Source of the DNA: Stieleria magnilauensis
GTDB taxonomy: Bacteria > Planctomycetota > Planctomycetia > Pirellulales > Pirellulaceae
Direction of reading: 5' to 3'
Length of the DNA: 64,000 bases
Assembly: GCA_007753675.1 (NCBI GenBank)
Contig: CP036432.1
Location: 5,926,394 to 5,990,393, forward strand
Shown: positions 8,659 to 18,927 of the stretch, piece by piece
How positions within the stretch are numbered: position 1 is the first letter of the stretch
How the letters are laid out: each line of letters opens with the position of its first letter
The notes under the pieces: generated by a model
What the model was told of the DNA's origin: nothing
The model's input: only the letters and a program-made list of their open reading frames with translations
Database searches by the model: none
Program-made: the position numbers and the translations under genes

Positions 8659-10576
8659 CGAGTAATCCGTCGAGAATCTTCTGAAGTTTCGCCATGGGCC
8701 AACCATTCCCAATAGCTGCGAGGAATTTTTCCAGTTCCTCAACGTCGTCCTTTATCCAATCTCGTTCCATGTAGGAACGCAGTGCCTGCTCTGCACGGCT
8801 ACCGATTGATGCAGGCATATCAAAGACATGAGTCATCACGCGGCTCGGGGCCGTTCCAAACGTTGGGACCGTCACTGGCTTGACGACGGCACTGCCGTTT
8901 TGCCGAACTAGTCGAATGATCTCATTCGCAAAAGCATCTGTCAGAGCGATGCTGGTGTGCGTGGCGACGACGACGTGGGCCGCTGTTGTCTTGAGGATGT
9001 TATCGTCGACGATGTCGATGATTTCTCGCTTCCACGAGTCGTTGAAATGCGTTTCTGGCTCGTCCAGCAGAAGCAGACTGCCGTGCTGACTACTCAACAG
9101 CATCAGCAGTGACATACGCCCAAGGAGCATCTGCTCCCCGTCACTCAGGTCTTCCCATGTAACGACGACATCGTCGAATTCCCCATCGCTGGCCTGCATT
9201 TGAGTAACTCGTTTTATCGTCAGCGAAATGTCTTCGATCAGGCGAGCCTGCCGCCAAGATTGAAGGCGATCGAAGACGGGCCAGCGTGCGAACTCCGGTT
9301 CCTCGGTGCCTTCATATTGAGCCGATTCCTCGGTGCAGAGTGTCCGCAGCACCGCTTGGGCGCCCGATGTACTGCCATCGACCCGGTTTATGACTTCATC
9401 GACTTCAACCGGGATATCGCGCTCGCCATAGACGGTTTCGATAGCATCTCGAATCGCGACCGTACGGGGGCCAAGGTTTATGACCAGTTGTCTCCGTTCA
9501 AGCGGTTGAAGGATAACGTCGTCCGACAAGGCACAAAGAGCCAACAGCTGTGCGTGCCATTCGGGGTTCAACTTCTCGATATAACTTCGAGCCAGTTTCG
9601 GATATTGAATGCTCAAGTGTGTCGGAAACCACCAGTCGACTTCGTTCAGCAGAGTACGAGCTGTTTTGTGGTCGGGGCGAATTCCCTTTCGCTGTTGTTT
9701 CACTTGTTGGGCGAGTTCATCACGGAAAACTTCGCGCACATGAGTGTCTTGAAGTTTAGTTGACTCTCCCGCGAGCACGGTCAGGCCGATCGCAGTGGCA
9801 GCAAGTTTAAGGTCCAAAGGATCAAGCAGCCGACAACGTGACTCTGTCGCGTACGCGCTGGGATTCAGAAACTCTTGAAGGCTTTCTCGCGAACTTTCCG
9901 TGGTTTCAGCTTCTGCCGACGCCAACTCCTGGTGCACATCCCAGCCTCGGGGACGCTCGTCGAACAAATGGTCGTACGTTGTCACCGAAAGGTCTTCAGG
10001 TGGAAGCTCCGGCTCGCGGACGCGATTCCATACGGCCAGCGACCCCGATGTGTAGACCAGCATGGGATTCGGCAACGAGGCCGTTACCCGATTATTGCCT
10101 TGCAAGTCGTTTGCACGGATGAAAGTGCCGAGCTCAGCGACAGCTTTCTGGTTCTCATCTTCAGTCAGCCACTCGATCCAGCCAGGCCAATCTCCATGCT
10201 CGTCTTCGTTAAGTGAGTTGTTCGTGCTTGCTGCGAAGAAAAAGCCGCCAGAGGAGGAGTCCCCCAAATGATGAAAGATACACGTTCGCCAGAAACCGAT
10301 CCTTGTTCCAGGCAGGTCATAAACAAGTGTTACTGGAAACGGAAAGGGAATGCGTGGATCAATAGACTTACCGTTGATCCCTTCAAGCCAGCGGAATATC
10401 TCGTAAATTGCTCGGAGCAAACTGCTTTTGCCCGTGCCGTTCAGGCCAACGACAAAGTGCAGATCACCCTGCCGATATAGTTCTCCCGGCTTGCTGAAAA
10501 TTGGTTCGCGGTCGAAACGAACTTTCAAATCTTTGAGCACACCATAATTGGGAAGATTCAGATAACGGAGACGCAT
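8642..10576 (-). CDS. Restriction-associated AAA/ABC-type ATPase
   Basis: About 644 residues from the ATG at 10576 (MRLRYLNLPNYGVLKDLKV); a TTG two codons upstream overlaps the hsdS stop and is an alternative. The Walker A is VVGLNGTGKSSLL near residue 45, the ABC-signature-like LSDGEQMLLGR sits late in the protein, and the Walker B is LLLLDEPETHF. The layout is that of an overcoming-lysogenization/SMC-type ATPase with no obvious fused nuclease. A family of restriction-system-associated AAA ATPases lying directly after hsdS is known, and this gene fits by position. It probably works with the overlapping HNH nuclease as sensor or motor. Confidence 0.85.
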   Translation of the reverse strand: MRLRYLNLPNYGVLKDLKVRFDREPIFSKPGELYRQGDLHFVVGLNGTGKSSLLRAIYEIFRWLEGINGKSIDPRIPFPFPVTLVYDLPGTRIGFWRTCIFHHLGDSSSGGFFFAASTNNSLNEDEHGDWPGWIEWLTEDENQKAVAELGTFIRANDLQGNNRVTASLPNPMLVYTSGSLAVWNRVREPELPPEDLSVTTYDHLFDERPRGWDVHQELASAEAETTESSRESLQEFLNPSAYATESRCRLLDPLDLKLAATAIGLTVLAGESTKLQDTHVREVFRDELAQQVKQQRKGIRPDHKTARTLLNEVDWWFPTHLSIQYPKLARSYIEKLNPEWHAQLLALCALSDDVILQPLERRQLVINLGPRTVAIRDAIETVYGERDIPVEVDEVINRVDGSTSGAQAVLRTLCTEESAQYEGTEEPEFARWPVFDRLQSWRQARLIEDISLTIKRVTQMQASDGEFDDVVVTWEDLSDGEQMLLGRMSLLMLLSSQHGSLLLLDEPETHFNDSWKREIIDIVDDNILKTTAAHVVVATHTSIALTDAFANEIIRLVRQNGSAVVKPVTVPTFGTAPSRVMTHVFDMPASIGSRAEQALRSYMERDWIKDDVEELEKFLAAIGNGWPMAKLQKILDGLLDAPQD

Positions 10577-10578
10577 TG

Positions 10579-12342
10579 TCAATCGTCTCCCTTGGGTTTG
10601 CTTACGGTGCCTTTGCCCTTCATTTGCAAACCTGGCAGCGTGATATTGCCTGATCCACTAATCGCTGGTTGACGCTGCTTTGTCAGGCGATCCAGTTCGG
10701 ACAGTTTTTGAAAGTCTGGCTCACCAGCCGTGCCGATAAACTGATCTTCCTTTAGTGGCTCCCGATAAAGGTTTCCGAAAGCGACGTTCACGCTGCCACC
10801 CGCACCAGCGCGGCGGCTGATGGCTTTGATCAGTCCGCGGGCGGCGAGGACGTCTAGATGACGGCGGATAGAATCGGTTGGCAAGGTGTCCAACGGTTCA
10901 TCTAATACAGAAACGAGGGACGAAAGCGTAAAAGTACCGCCGTTCTCATTGGGGTCGAGGTTCTGAATCTGCTCCAAGAGTCTGCGTTGTTCGCGGTTTA
11001 GTTCCTCGTGCCGCCCATCGGTCTCCTTGAGAGAATCTCTGATGCGGGCGTCAGGGATGGTCAGCTTTACGCCGTTCTCCAGCAACCATTGATCGCGATC
11101 CTTTGCTTCCTGCACGAGCTGCTCTTGGTTGGCTTCCCGCCAGTCGGCCGTTAGTTCGCCACTGAAGGCGTAGGCTAATAGGGAAGCATTCAGCTTCGGC
11201 GTTAGTCGATCGTCCTCAGATTCTAAGTCAAGTTCACGAATAGTCTTGACGATTCCCGCAAACGTTTCTTGTCGGTCGAGTGGTGGTATGGGAACGGGCA
11301 ACTTCCCAACCACTCCAGTCGAGATCGTGTTCAATCCACTTGTTGTGTTACCAGCGACACTAAAGTAGTGACGACCGACAATACTGTTGATGAACGAACA
11401 CAAGTAGGTTGGTTCGATCCTGTCTCCGCAACGCACTCTAATAATGTGATTTTGATGCACGCACTCCTGAACCTCGCTATTCCATAATGCCGCGCGTCCA
11501 AGCTCATTGATATTACCGTGTCCTTCGACAAGCAGTACATCATCCACAAAGAGGCGAGTGCGTTCCAACTCGCGTTCCGACAATCCGATTTCTTTAATTT
11601 CAGAAAGCTCAAGTCGTCCCCGGTGTACGTTGGCGACTCGAAGATAGGGGCGTTTCAGCGGCATCGAATCACGCCGTTGGCTAACTTGCAGTCCACCCTG
11701 TACATCAGCAATGGTACTCAGCAGGGGGCGATCACAATCGCTCTCCTTGGGCAACAGGTCGCCAAACATATCATAAAAGATGGCGGGGATGAGTTGGGTG
11801 GTGAGGTCGTCGGCCTGCTGGCGGAGGCGGCGGATGTCGCGGGCCTTGTTCAGAATCTCCACAATCCGCCGCTGCTCACTCAACGGCGGCAGAGGAATCT
11901 CGATTCGATCAAAACCATTTGCGTCGACGCGAGGAAGGTTTGCTCCTTCCGTTACGCGTTCAACTCGTTTGAGCATGTAATGACTTGTCAGCATCAGGAA
12001 CGCGAACTGAGTCTCGATGACTGGAGTTGGCTGAAGCACCCAGATTTCGGTGCTGCTGACACCGTCACACGGTGCGATAGCGACTTTGTTCAAATACGGG
12101 CGAAGCCGTCCATACAAGAGGTCGCCCGAAGTAAACTGAGCCTTTGCGCTGGCAAGTTCAGCTCCTTCGACTTGTTGAATGGATAATTCGCCGGTTCCGT
12201 CTCCGCCGATGTCTTCGAGCCCAACCGAATTGAATCGAGTGTTCGGAGAATCAGAAGGATTCAGTAGATCGCGTTGACGATGCAAGATCGTCCCAAGCGA
12301 AACCCAACGCCAGTTTTCAGGTAGTAGAGGCTTCATGTTCAT
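10579..12342 (-). CDS. hsdS: Type I restriction specificity subunit with C-terminal helix-turn-helix extension
   Basis: 587 residues. Two target-recognition halves are visible: LLPENWRWVSLGTILHRQ starts the first, and IEIPLPPLSEQRRIVEIL ends it. The second ends in LPVPIPPLDRQETFAGIV, each followed by a helical spacer. HsdS sets the DNA sequence read by the methylase and restriction complex. After LLAYAFSGELTADWREAN there are ~190 extra residues that include a winged-helix-like segment (LVSVLDEPLDTLPTDSIRRH then LDVLAARGLIKAISRRAG). That is longer than a usual HsdS. ATG at 12342 overlaps the hsdM stop by 4 bp; the Met two codons on has better spacing from GGAGGG. Confidence 0.92.
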   Translation of the reverse strand: MNMKPLLPENWRWVSLGTILHRQRDLLNPSDSPNTRFNSVGLEDIGGDGTGELSIQQVEGAELASAKAQFTSGDLLYGRLRPYLNKVAIAPCDGVSSTEIWVLQPTPVIETQFAFLMLTSHYMLKRVERVTEGANLPRVDANGFDRIEIPLPPLSEQRRIVEILNKARDIRRLRQQADDLTTQLIPAIFYDMFGDLLPKESDCDRPLLSTIADVQGGLQVSQRRDSMPLKRPYLRVANVHRGRLELSEIKEIGLSERELERTRLFVDDVLLVEGHGNINELGRAALWNSEVQECVHQNHIIRVRCGDRIEPTYLCSFINSIVGRHYFSVAGNTTSGLNTISTGVVGKLPVPIPPLDRQETFAGIVKTIRELDLESEDDRLTPKLNASLLAYAFSGELTADWREANQEQLVQEAKDRDQWLLENGVKLTIPDARIRDSLKETDGRHEELNREQRRLLEQIQNLDPNENGGTFTLSSLVSVLDEPLDTLPTDSIRRHLDVLAARGLIKAISRRAGAGGSVNVAFGNLYREPLKEDQFIGTAGEPDFQKLSELDRLTKQRQPAISGSGNITLPGLQMKGKGTVSKPKGDD

Positions 12343-13830
12343 CCCTCCACCATTGACAACAGGGTTGCTAGTTTCTTGCGAATGTCTTCGTGCACCTTGT
12401 CGAGCTTGCGAATAAGGTCATCAGGACGCTTGTGCTGCTTGGCAGAGAAAACAAACGGTTTGTGCCGGCCGGCAGACAGATTCATGTCGGCCGCTTCGAT
12501 ACAGTCGGGATCAAGTAGTTCGAGGTAATCTGACTTGACGGTCCCCACATCCTCGAACGCATTGCATTCCTCAATCAACCATTTCACGTAGGAAGGGTCG
12601 ACCAAGCCGTCCGCGTCGTGCGTCGGCTTTTGAACGTCCTTGTCGCTGTTGGGGTCTTTCCAGCTTTCGAGTTTCGCCCATGCGCGAACCGGCGTTACCC
12701 AGGCAAGGACGTCCGAGACCGGTTCGTCATCGTCGGACTTTGTTGGCTTCTGTTCGTGGGGCAGGCTGTTCACACTACGCAGCCAAATTTCATACCCATC
12801 AAGTCGTGCATAACAATTCAAAACGGAGTCGAGCGTCTCCTCGGCGATGGCGACTTCCGCGTCCTTGTCCGGCTTCTGCTTCTCTTTTGCGACAGCTTCC
12901 AATGACGCTTGCAGCTCCGCCTTCAACTCATCCAGAGTTTGCTTGAGCGCGGTCAGCCCGTACTGGTCGTACTCCCGATCAAGAATCGACTTCTCGCGGC
13001 TGCGTTTGGTGAGGTCTCTCTTGAGTTGCTCAACTCGCTTGTTGAGATCAGTTGCCGCTTTCTCCAATTTCTTCGCCGCTGTCTTCTGCTTCGCTCCGGT
13101 AGCCCAGGCGGCTTGAATGAACTGCGGAGTGACCGAAGCAAGCAGCTGATCTTTACCGTCGTCGCATACGGTCTTAGTGATCTTCTCCAGGTCAGGCCGC
13201 TGATCTGAATCAGGCTCCATACCATCGAAGATTTCATGCAGCCCCAACGCGTGACCTTTCTGTGATTCCTCCTCGGGAAAGATTCGCAGAAAGTCGTCAT
13301 CAATGACTCGCCAGCGTTCTTTCCAATATTCGGGTTTATAGTAGGTCGTTGAAGAAGCTGCCTCGCGCAGTTTCGGAAGATCAGAACCCTGAATTACTTC
13401 ATACCAGTTGTGAAATTTCTCACTGGCATCATAAAGGTCATTCGGGCCCTCGTACCGGTCTTTACGTTTCTGGTCCAGCGTCTTGGCTTCTTCCGCGACT
13501 TCATAAAACCAGACTTCTTTCGTACGCGGTTCCTGACCGGCTTTCGACTCGTCGCCAACCTTCTGAAAGATCAGGATCGAGGTCTTCACACCTGAATACG
13601 GATTGAAGACGCCACCCGGTAACGATACGACCCCTTCCAGAGTATTCTCAAACAGTAACTTGCGACGAAGCTCTTTGTGCGCATTCGTAGAACCAAACAA
13701 GACGCCATCCGGCACGACCACCGCACATCGCCCCCCGATTCGCAGCAGGTCAAGCATCATCCAAACAAAAAGCAACTCGCTCTTGGTCGTGATCGGCTTC
13801 TTACCCTTCCATTCGACCCGCTCGCGGTTA

Positions 13831-15117
13831 CACGACGATCGCACCAAAATCTGGTTTCAGTATTCGTCGAAGCCTTGCCTCAGTGAACCCCTCTGCCAAT
13901 AAATTCAGCCAGACTGGTTTTTCACTGCCCTGTTATGGAGATGGCAATGGCTTCCCAAATCGATGTGTTTCACGAGTGTTTTGATCAGGTCGGCGACCCG
14001 CGAGTCGCAGGCCGGACAATCCATCCACTTAACTCGATTCTGTTTTTGGTTGTCTCGGCGGTCATCGCAGGCGCGGACGGACCTGATGAGATCGAAAGCT
14101 TCGGTGGTGAGAAACTGGATTGGCTATCCAAATTCGCCGACTTTGATGCCGGCATTCCGTCTCACGATACCATCACGCGAGTGTTGTCCCTGATCAAACC
14201 AGCCGAGTTTCAGAAGGCGCTGCTTCAATGGCACGCTCATCTCTGCGAGATTAATTGGGATCACGCCAGCAAGGACGACAATCGTCCCGTTCACGTTGCG
14301 ATCGATGGCAAGACGGTGCGCGGATCCTATACCGATGCGGAGAAATCTGATGCGATTCATATCGTCAGTGCCTGGGCGACCGCAAATGGTGTCACGCTTG
14401 GGCAAACCGAGGTCGACTCAAAGTCCAACGAAATCACGGCAATTCCCGAATTGCTCGATCTAATCGACTTACGCAATTCGATCGTGACGCTCGATGCCAT
14501 GGGATGCCAAAAGTCGATTGCTGAAAAGATCGTCGAGGGAGGTGGCGACTATCTGTTCGCTGTCAAAGACAACCATCCCAAGCTCTGTGCTGCCATCGCC
14601 GATCACTTTGAGATGGCCCATAACGATGGGCTCACAGCCCACGGTGTTCGGGCAATGACGACCACAGGAAAGCAGGCCGCGCGTGAAGAGGAACGCTTCT
14701 ATGCGACCTGCCCAATTCCAAAAGCACTTCGCGAACTGACCGACCAGTGGAAAGGAGCAAAAAGTATCTGCCAAGCGAATACTTGCACGACTCGTGGTGA
14801 CCGGCAATCAAGCGATGTTCGCTACTACATTTCGAGCCGACCGGCGCGGGTGCATGAATTCTCAAATTGTGCTCGTAGCCATTGGAGTATAGAGAGCATG
14901 CACTGGGTCCTCGATGTCGTGTTTCATGAGGACTCCAGTCGGCTCCGAACCAAGAACGCGACATCGAACATGAGCTTTGCTCGTCGGTTTGTGACGACGC
15001 TTCTCAAGCGAGACACTCGGAAGAAGAGCCTCAGGCGGAAGCGAAAAATCGCTGGCTGGAACAGCGAATTCCTCGAGAAACTCCTGTTTGCAGCCTAATT
15101 TTGGTGCGATCGTCGTG
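13831..15117 (+). mobile_element. ISAs1-family insertion sequence, copy 2, inside hsdM
   Basis: This copy has the same 1287-bp length and the same 20-bp terminal inverted repeats as copy 1 (13831-13850 and 15098-15117). It is flanked by a 10-bp target duplication CTCGCGGTTA at 13821-13830 and 15118-15127. It lies on the plus strand, against the direction of hsdM. The clean duplication and identity with copy 1 point to a recent, simple transposition. Confidence 0.97.
13935..15098 (+). CDS. ISAs1 family transposase (copy 2)
   Basis: 387 residues, identical to the transposase at 1101-2264, with an intact reading frame. The DDE-type core segments VAIDGKTVRGS and SHWSIESMHW are both present. It has no obvious relation to the interrupted methylase beyond being its disruptor. 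Confidence 0.97.
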   Translation: MEMAMASQIDVFHECFDQVGDPRVAGRTIHPLNSILFLVVSAVIAGADGPDEIESFGGEKLDWLSKFADFDAGIPSHDTITRVLSLIKPAEFQKALLQWHAHLCEINWDHASKDDNRPVHVAIDGKTVRGSYTDAEKSDAIHIVSAWATANGVTLGQTEVDSKSNEITAIPELLDLIDLRNSIVTLDAMGCQKSIAEKIVEGGGDYLFAVKDNHPKLCAAIADHFEMAHNDGLTAHGVRAMTTTGKQAAREEERFYATCPIPKALRELTDQWKGAKSICQANTCTTRGDRQSSDVRYYISSRPARVHEFSNCARSHWSIESMHWVLDVVFHEDSSRLRTKNATSNMSFARRFVTTLLKRDTRKKSLRRKRKIAGWNSEFLEKLLFAA

Positions 15118-16191
15118 CTCGCGGTTAGTGGAAAGGTCGCTTTGGTCGACGGTGCCAGTAAACGGAGGATTCGCCAGAATGTAGTCGAAGGTGCCGCTTA
15201 GATTGTCTGGCATTCGCTTGGAGAGACTGTCCAGTTGGTCGATCTTTGGGAAATCCAAATCGTGCAGAATGAGGTTCATCCAGGCAATACGGACCATCGT
15301 CCGGTCGTTGTCGTAACCGAAAAAGCATTCATTAGGATCGAGTCCTTCGGGAAGTGTGCCGAAAGTTCGATGTGGTGTGCCGTCCCATTCCAGCCGGAGC
15401 ATTTCGGGATCAGTCGCCTGTTTCTTCCAGTGAATCAGCGTGTTGACCAGAAAGCCGCCGGTGCCACACGCGGGGTCGAGAATGCGAGTTGGCCGACCGT
15501 TCGTTGTGGGTGGCGGATCAAGTAATTCGATCATGAAGCGAATGACATGGCGCGGCGTGCGGAACTGCCCGTTCTTACCGGCCGACTGAATTTCACCCAG
15601 CAGATACTCAAAGATGTCGCCCATGATGTCAGCGTTTGCTCCGCCAACGGAACTGAACAGTTCGTGTATTTCCTGAACCGCACGCTTCAGTGTTTCTGAT
15701 TTGTTTGGATCAAGGACAAAGTAGGCATCATCAAGCCGGCCAGTGATTTGTGCGAGCGGATCATCTGTCGATGAATCCCCCTCTTCATCCTCAGTCGCTT
15801 CGTTTTGCGGCTCTTCGTCTGCAGGTGGGCTGCTTTCCTTAAGCCATGTCTCCAGAGTTCGCAGCCAGGGAAAGACCGTGTCGTTGAACAGCTCGAACGA
15901 AGGATTTTGACGGATGTAGTTCCAGCGGCAAACGTCGTAGTCGATAACTACTGGTTTTTCGTCTTTATCTAAGAGCGGTTTGCCCTGAGCATCTTTCTGA
16001 GGTCTCTCGCCATAAATCGTTGGCTTGCCAGACTCTGTCCGCATTTCGTCGAAGTGTTCGAGCTGTCGCAGGAATAGCAAATATGTGATCTGCTCGATGG
16101 CAACGAGCGGATTCGTCATGCCGGCTGACCAGAACATGGTCCACAAGCCGTGAACTTTGTTGCGAAGTTGTGGGGATAACATTTGGTTTCC

Positions 16192-18927
16192 TTACGCGGC
16201 CAAACTCGATGCAAGAGCCAGCAAGTCGTTGAGTTGTTCTGGTGTGAATAGTTTTGTCGGGTCGCCGATCCGATTAAACGGCGGTTGCTTGAAATCCTCG
16301 ATTGAGCTGATCGTGGTTCGGCTGAGTACGAATTGCCTGAGCGTCCGAATGAACATCAATTGCGTGGCGTTCAGTCGCTGATTGGAAGCGATCCACTCGT
16401 CGAACGCCTGCGAAATCTGCTTCTCGCGTGATGGCAGCTCCGAGACTTTCAAGATGTGAGCCAGGAAGCCTTTCAAATCGACATCCGGCAGTTCGTAGAC
16501 TTCGCGGAGCTTGTCTTCGGTAATGAACAGGTCAGGGCGCTGGAGCAGGCTGGTAATAGATTCGAGTTCTTCCTCTGACAATTCCTCACCCTCACGCAAC
16601 TTTTGCAATGCGGGACTACGCTGGGACAGATCACGAATGTAGGTTTCAACCTGCTGACGATAAGTGTCGACAAAGGCTCCCTCGCCCGATGGCCCAAAGA
16701 CAATCCAATGGCGGTCGCGAATCTCGTCACGGATCGACAGTTTGATCATTTGCCCGCCGCCGGATCGCTTGGCACGGAATCGCATGAGCGGAGTAAAGAC
16801 CTGTTGAATGCGACGAGCTCGCTCCCATGTCAGTTGCTGCCAGTACGCATCACTCTGAACCTCGTCAAGCGTCTCGATGAATCCTCGGATTTCAGGAATG
16901 TCACGAGGCAACATTGATAGATTCTCGATGACGCGCGCCCGCAACCGCTCAACTTCATCAACGTCTGACTTCAGAGTCGCCACGATCAGTTGCTGGGTTA
17001 TGTTCTCGAATTGCAACGTGACGTAGCCGGAGGCCGTGGAGAATCGCAATAAGGGAGCGATGGTTAGCACGAGGTGCTGGTGCTTTGCCTCGTCCATGGG
17101 CAACCACGATGTCGGCTCATTAATCAACCGCTGTATCTCGTCGGCATGTGGGGCGACGTTAATGTTGTCCAGCGGCAAAGTGCCGAGCATCTTTGTAAGA
17201 GATGTACGTTCCTGGTTTGCCTCATCGGTTTGGTTGCGACCTGAGAGTAGCTCCAGTGATTCAAGTCGCTGTCGAAAAATGCGGGTGGGCAGCGGCTCTG
17301 TGGTTTCCGTACCGTCATCTTCTCCGTTGTTGACCTGCCAATAGGCGAAGTTGTCCCAGTGGTCGATGATCAAGAAATCCTTCTTCTCCTCACCTGAAAC
17401 TGGATCAATCCACGTTCGCGTTCCCCGCCCAATCATCTGCCAAAACTTGACTTGGCTGAATACCGGCTTCGCAAACACCAGGTTGCGAATGGCGGGAACG
17501 TCGATTCCTGTATCGAGCATGTCAACGGATATCGCGACTCGCGGAAAATCGCGATTCTTGAAATCATCGAGCGTCTTGTCGGCTCGCTCCATGTGGCTGT
17601 CGATGACCTTAGCGAGGCCGCGTCGTTGGAGGTCTGGGTAGAGTCGATTGAAGCTCTGGTAAATTTCGAGAGCGTGGTTGTGGCTAATGGCGAAGACGAT
17701 GGTCTTGGCCGGCAATGTCCCTGATGCGTCCTTGATCGAGACATCCATGAACTCGCGGACGATGGCATCGTTCGTGCCAGTGTTACTCACTTTGCGCTCA
17801 AGGTCGGTACCCTCGAAGTCCAGTTCGGAGGGATCAATACCCTGTTCACGCAACTGGGCCTGAACTTCAGGAGGCAATGAACCTGGATTCAATCCCTCAA
17901 CCTGGAACTGCGTTCTGGCCACGTGTACCGGTCGATATGGCACAAGATGTTTGTCACGGATCGCTTCTTCCAGCCCGTAGTGGAAAGTGGGTAGACCGTC
18001 CTCGCAATCAAACAGCTCAAAGGTGTTGTGGTCGATAAAGTCCGTTGGAGTTGCTGTCAGCCCGACATGGATTGCGTCGAAATGGTCGGGAATGCCTTTG
18101 TAGCGGTTGTAGATTGAGCGATGACTTTCATCGAAGACGATTAGATCGAAGAATCCCGGTGAGAGTTTCTGGTACACCGACATCATGCCGGGGTACGTGG
18201 CGCCAAGTACGCGGGCCGCCGTGTCGATTTTTCCCGATTCAATCCAGTCACGCGGCACACTGGGCAGGTGCTCTTTGAACGCTTCCAAAGCCTGTTTCAC
18301 AAGTTCGCGACGATCCGCGAGAAACAGGACGCGTTGAATCCACTGACACCGCATCAAGAGGTCGACCAGACCAATGACGGTTCGTGTCTTACCCGTTCCT
18401 GTTGCCATCACGAGAAGAAACTGGCGGCGCGATGCCTCGATTCGCTCACAAATTGTACGGATGGCTTCGATCTGATAGCCACGGCCGGCGATCTTCTTGT
18501 TGACGTCAGCTTCCGCCGTCGCTTGACGATACTTCCGAAGGAAATGGAGCCGCTCGAGATCATCCTGGGTAAAGAAGCCGCTAACTTTTCTGACAGGATA
18601 AAGCGAACGATCTTGGAACCAAATTTCGTTACCGTTAGCCAAAAAGATAAAGGGATCGACGTCGTGCTGTTGGGCTATGCGATCCGCATAGTCCGTGGCT
18701 TGCCGTTCACCTTCCAATGCGTTCCGGCTGCTACGTTTGGCCTCAACGATGGCGAGTGGGACTTTGCGGTTGCTAGTCAGAGCGTAATCCGCGAATTCGT
18801 TGTTGCCTTCTCGGACAACGTCGGAAATTACGAATTCCTCGATGGTACGCTGATTCGCCGCCATCCAGCCCGCTTTCCGCAGCTGAACGTCTATCTTGTG
18901 CGATCGTGTTGTTGCCTCGTTGTCCAT
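16192..18927 (-). CDS. hsdR: Type I restriction endonuclease subunit R
   Basis: 911 residues from MDNEATTRSHKIDVQLRKAG; a longer start at 19029 (34 residues more) is possible, but 18927 leaves room for a divergent promoter and fits usual N-termini of this family. The N-terminal PD-(D/E)xK nuclease shows VPLAIVEAKRSSRNA. The helicase core has MATGTGKTRTV (motif I), FDESHRSI (motif II) and QMIGRGTRT (motif VI). The protein translocates and cleaves unmodified DNA in complex with HsdM and HsdS. It is 9 bp upstream of hsdM. With hsdM broken, an active HsdR would be useless or toxic, although HsdR activity also needs HsdM. Confidence 0.95.
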   Translation of the reverse strand: MDNEATTRSHKIDVQLRKAGWMAANQRTIEEFVISDVVREGNNEFADYALTSNRKVPLAIVEAKRSSRNALEGERQATDYADRIAQQHDVDPFIFLANGNEIWFQDRSLYPVRKVSGFFTQDDLERLHFLRKYRQATAEADVNKKIAGRGYQIEAIRTICERIEASRRQFLLVMATGTGKTRTVIGLVDLLMRCQWIQRVLFLADRRELVKQALEAFKEHLPSVPRDWIESGKIDTAARVLGATYPGMMSVYQKLSPGFFDLIVFDESHRSIYNRYKGIPDHFDAIHVGLTATPTDFIDHNTFELFDCEDGLPTFHYGLEEAIRDKHLVPYRPVHVARTQFQVEGLNPGSLPPEVQAQLREQGIDPSELDFEGTDLERKVSNTGTNDAIVREFMDVSIKDASGTLPAKTIVFAISHNHALEIYQSFNRLYPDLQRRGLAKVIDSHMERADKTLDDFKNRDFPRVAISVDMLDTGIDVPAIRNLVFAKPVFSQVKFWQMIGRGTRTWIDPVSGEEKKDFLIIDHWDNFAYWQVNNGEDDGTETTEPLPTRIFRQRLESLELLSGRNQTDEANQERTSLTKMLGTLPLDNINVAPHADEIQRLINEPTSWLPMDEAKHQHLVLTIAPLLRFSTASGYVTLQFENITQQLIVATLKSDVDEVERLRARVIENLSMLPRDIPEIRGFIETLDEVQSDAYWQQLTWERARRIQQVFTPLMRFRAKRSGGGQMIKLSIRDEIRDRHWIVFGPSGEGAFVDTYRQQVETYIRDLSQRSPALQKLREGEELSEEELESITSLLQRPDLFITEDKLREVYELPDVDLKGFLAHILKVSELPSREKQISQAFDEWIASNQRLNATQLMFIRTLRQFVLSRTTISSIEDFKQPPFNRIGDPTKLFTPEQLNDLLALASSLAA

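Larger units (their letters stand above)
12339..16182 (-). pseudogene. hsdM: Type I DNA methyltransferase hsdM, split by an ISAs1 element
   Basis: The gene starts at 16182 (MLSPQLRNKVHGLWTMFW) and ends at 12339, with the IS at 13831-15117 inside it. The N-terminal piece carries ILDPACGTGGFLVN (AdoMet motif I) and LANPPFTG (motif IV). The C-terminal piece resumes at RVEWKGKKPITTKSELLF. Removing the IS and one copy of the 10-bp duplication joins the pieces in frame across STNRERVEWKG and gives 2547 bp, 848 residues. As it stands the methylase is interrupted just after the catalytic motif, so the system should be unable to modify DNA. Downstream hsdS and ATPase genes may also suffer polarity. 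Confidence 0.93.
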
